A stretch of 64,000 bases of DNA from Euphrasia confusa (taxonomy: Eukaryota > Streptophyta > Magnoliopsida > Lamiales > Orobanchaceae). A program made the position numbers and the translations under genes. This document shows positions 63,653 through 64,000 of this stretch, piece by piece (within the stretch, counting starts at the first letter, position 1; each line of letters begins with the position of its first letter). Where the stretch lies: the NCBI GenBank assembly GCA_954870475.1, contig OX940952.1, positions 17,399,297 through 17,463,296 on the forward strand. The letters are read 5' to 3'. A model generated the notes under the pieces. That model worked only from the letters and a program-made list of their open reading frames with translations, ran no database searches and was not told where the DNA came from.

Positions 63653-64000
63653 GCTTTTCCTTTCCCCCGATTTTACCATTTGGTTCAAAACCTTTGGTAT
63701 TGACTACAAGAGCTTGCGATTTCCGTCTCAACTCGTCCAAAAGGTCAATCATCTCAAAAACATGTTTAAGCGTTTCCTCGAAGCGACTGGCCTTTATGAG
63801 TATTCTCATCGCTTCTTGTCTAGCCGCCTATGTCATGTCTAAACACCAACTTGAGTTTGAACATGATATCATAATCAGTGGTCATTGCATAAGCATTTTC
63901 CCACTTCTTAAAATCAGTCATTTCCTCATCAGTTGAGACATTAATAGGCTCGGGAGGACAAAGCTCACTGAGTACAACCTTGTACTCTTTAACAGTTTGG
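63653..64000 (-). pseudogene. Element I gag relic (right piece)
   Basis: Starts with the target duplication GCTTT and continues the gag linker broken at 22838. In sense: PPEPINVSTDEEMTDFKKW (about 63900-63955), then RQEAMRILIKASRFEETLKHV and LLDELRRKSQALVV (63690-63830). It keeps more of the Gag middle than F but still lacks much of the capsid core and shifts frame near 63830. It runs off the window. Confidence 0.82.

Larger units (their letters stand above)
18634..64000 (-). mobile_element. Element I: outermost copia relic (right end outside window)
   Basis: Inferred container. Its left edge is an inverted LTR terminus (18634-18697, TGTTGGAAATCGATATCCCG, the reverse of the usual LTR 3' end). 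Inverted pol and gag relics follow at 22011-22843 and resume at 63653-64000. The step across E is collinear (gag linker to gag) with target duplication GCTTT. The link between the left LTR piece and the 22-kb relic is less certain, because D and J lie between them. Confidence 0.6.

Overview
The window is plant nuclear DNA, probably from a eudicot with a repeat-rich genome. It is almost wholly transposable elements. Evidence: Ty1/copia polyproteins in the order gag, protease, integrase, reverse transcriptase (RT), RNase H; primer sites complementary to plant initiator tRNA-Met (TGGTATCAGAGC); Angela/BARE-like and Sirevirus-like LTRs; and a Helitron 3' end. I find no host gene, tRNA, rRNA or CRISPR array. 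The species cannot be named from this sequence.

Left part (1-18633). Element A (1-3922, +) is a copia copy with an open gag and shredded pol. It is joined exactly at its polypurine tract (PPT) to an inverted copia piece and then a second forward piece (3923-4391). Element B (about 4392-17354, +) is another copia element. Its gag is split by the complete element C (6835-15611, +; two 1730-bp LTRs), and its pol is cut off inside integrase. Next comes the 3' end of a Helitron (17501-18633, -) with decayed helicase exons.

Right part (18634-64000) is a five-level nest. Element I (-, copia relic) starts at 18634 and runs off the window. It carries a truncated forward LTR (D, 18698-20475) and an unclassified repeat (J, 20476-22010). 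Inside I sits E (22844-63652, +, Sirevirus-like, target duplication GCTTT). Inside the third ORF of E sits F (32069-60957, -, copia relic, ATTAT). Inside F sits G (34238-54375, -, Sirevirus-like, CAAAG). Inside the 3' LTR of G sits H (34916-43790, -, copia with intact pol, GCTCT). Every one of these nested junctions has a matching 5-bp duplication.

Two retrotransposon types alternate. The Angela/BARE-like type (A, B, C, D, F, H, I) has LTRs of about 1.5-1.7 kb with a dense run of GC-rich hairpins just after the TATA box. Where the leader is visible it is long, and in A, C, F and H it holds three spaced copies of a 26-27-bp motif. Coding capacity is unevenly split: A and C keep a gag capsid region but no usable pol, while H keeps a complete pol but has lost the gag capsid core. 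This suggests cross-complementation. The Sirevirus-like type (E, G) has a gag-pol of about 1800 codons, duplicated PPTs, and a third ORF of about 790-850 codons. In E that ORF has its own likely promoter. Each of the two elements is also saturated with its own short motif (TCTAC in E, CTGCC/GGCAG in G).
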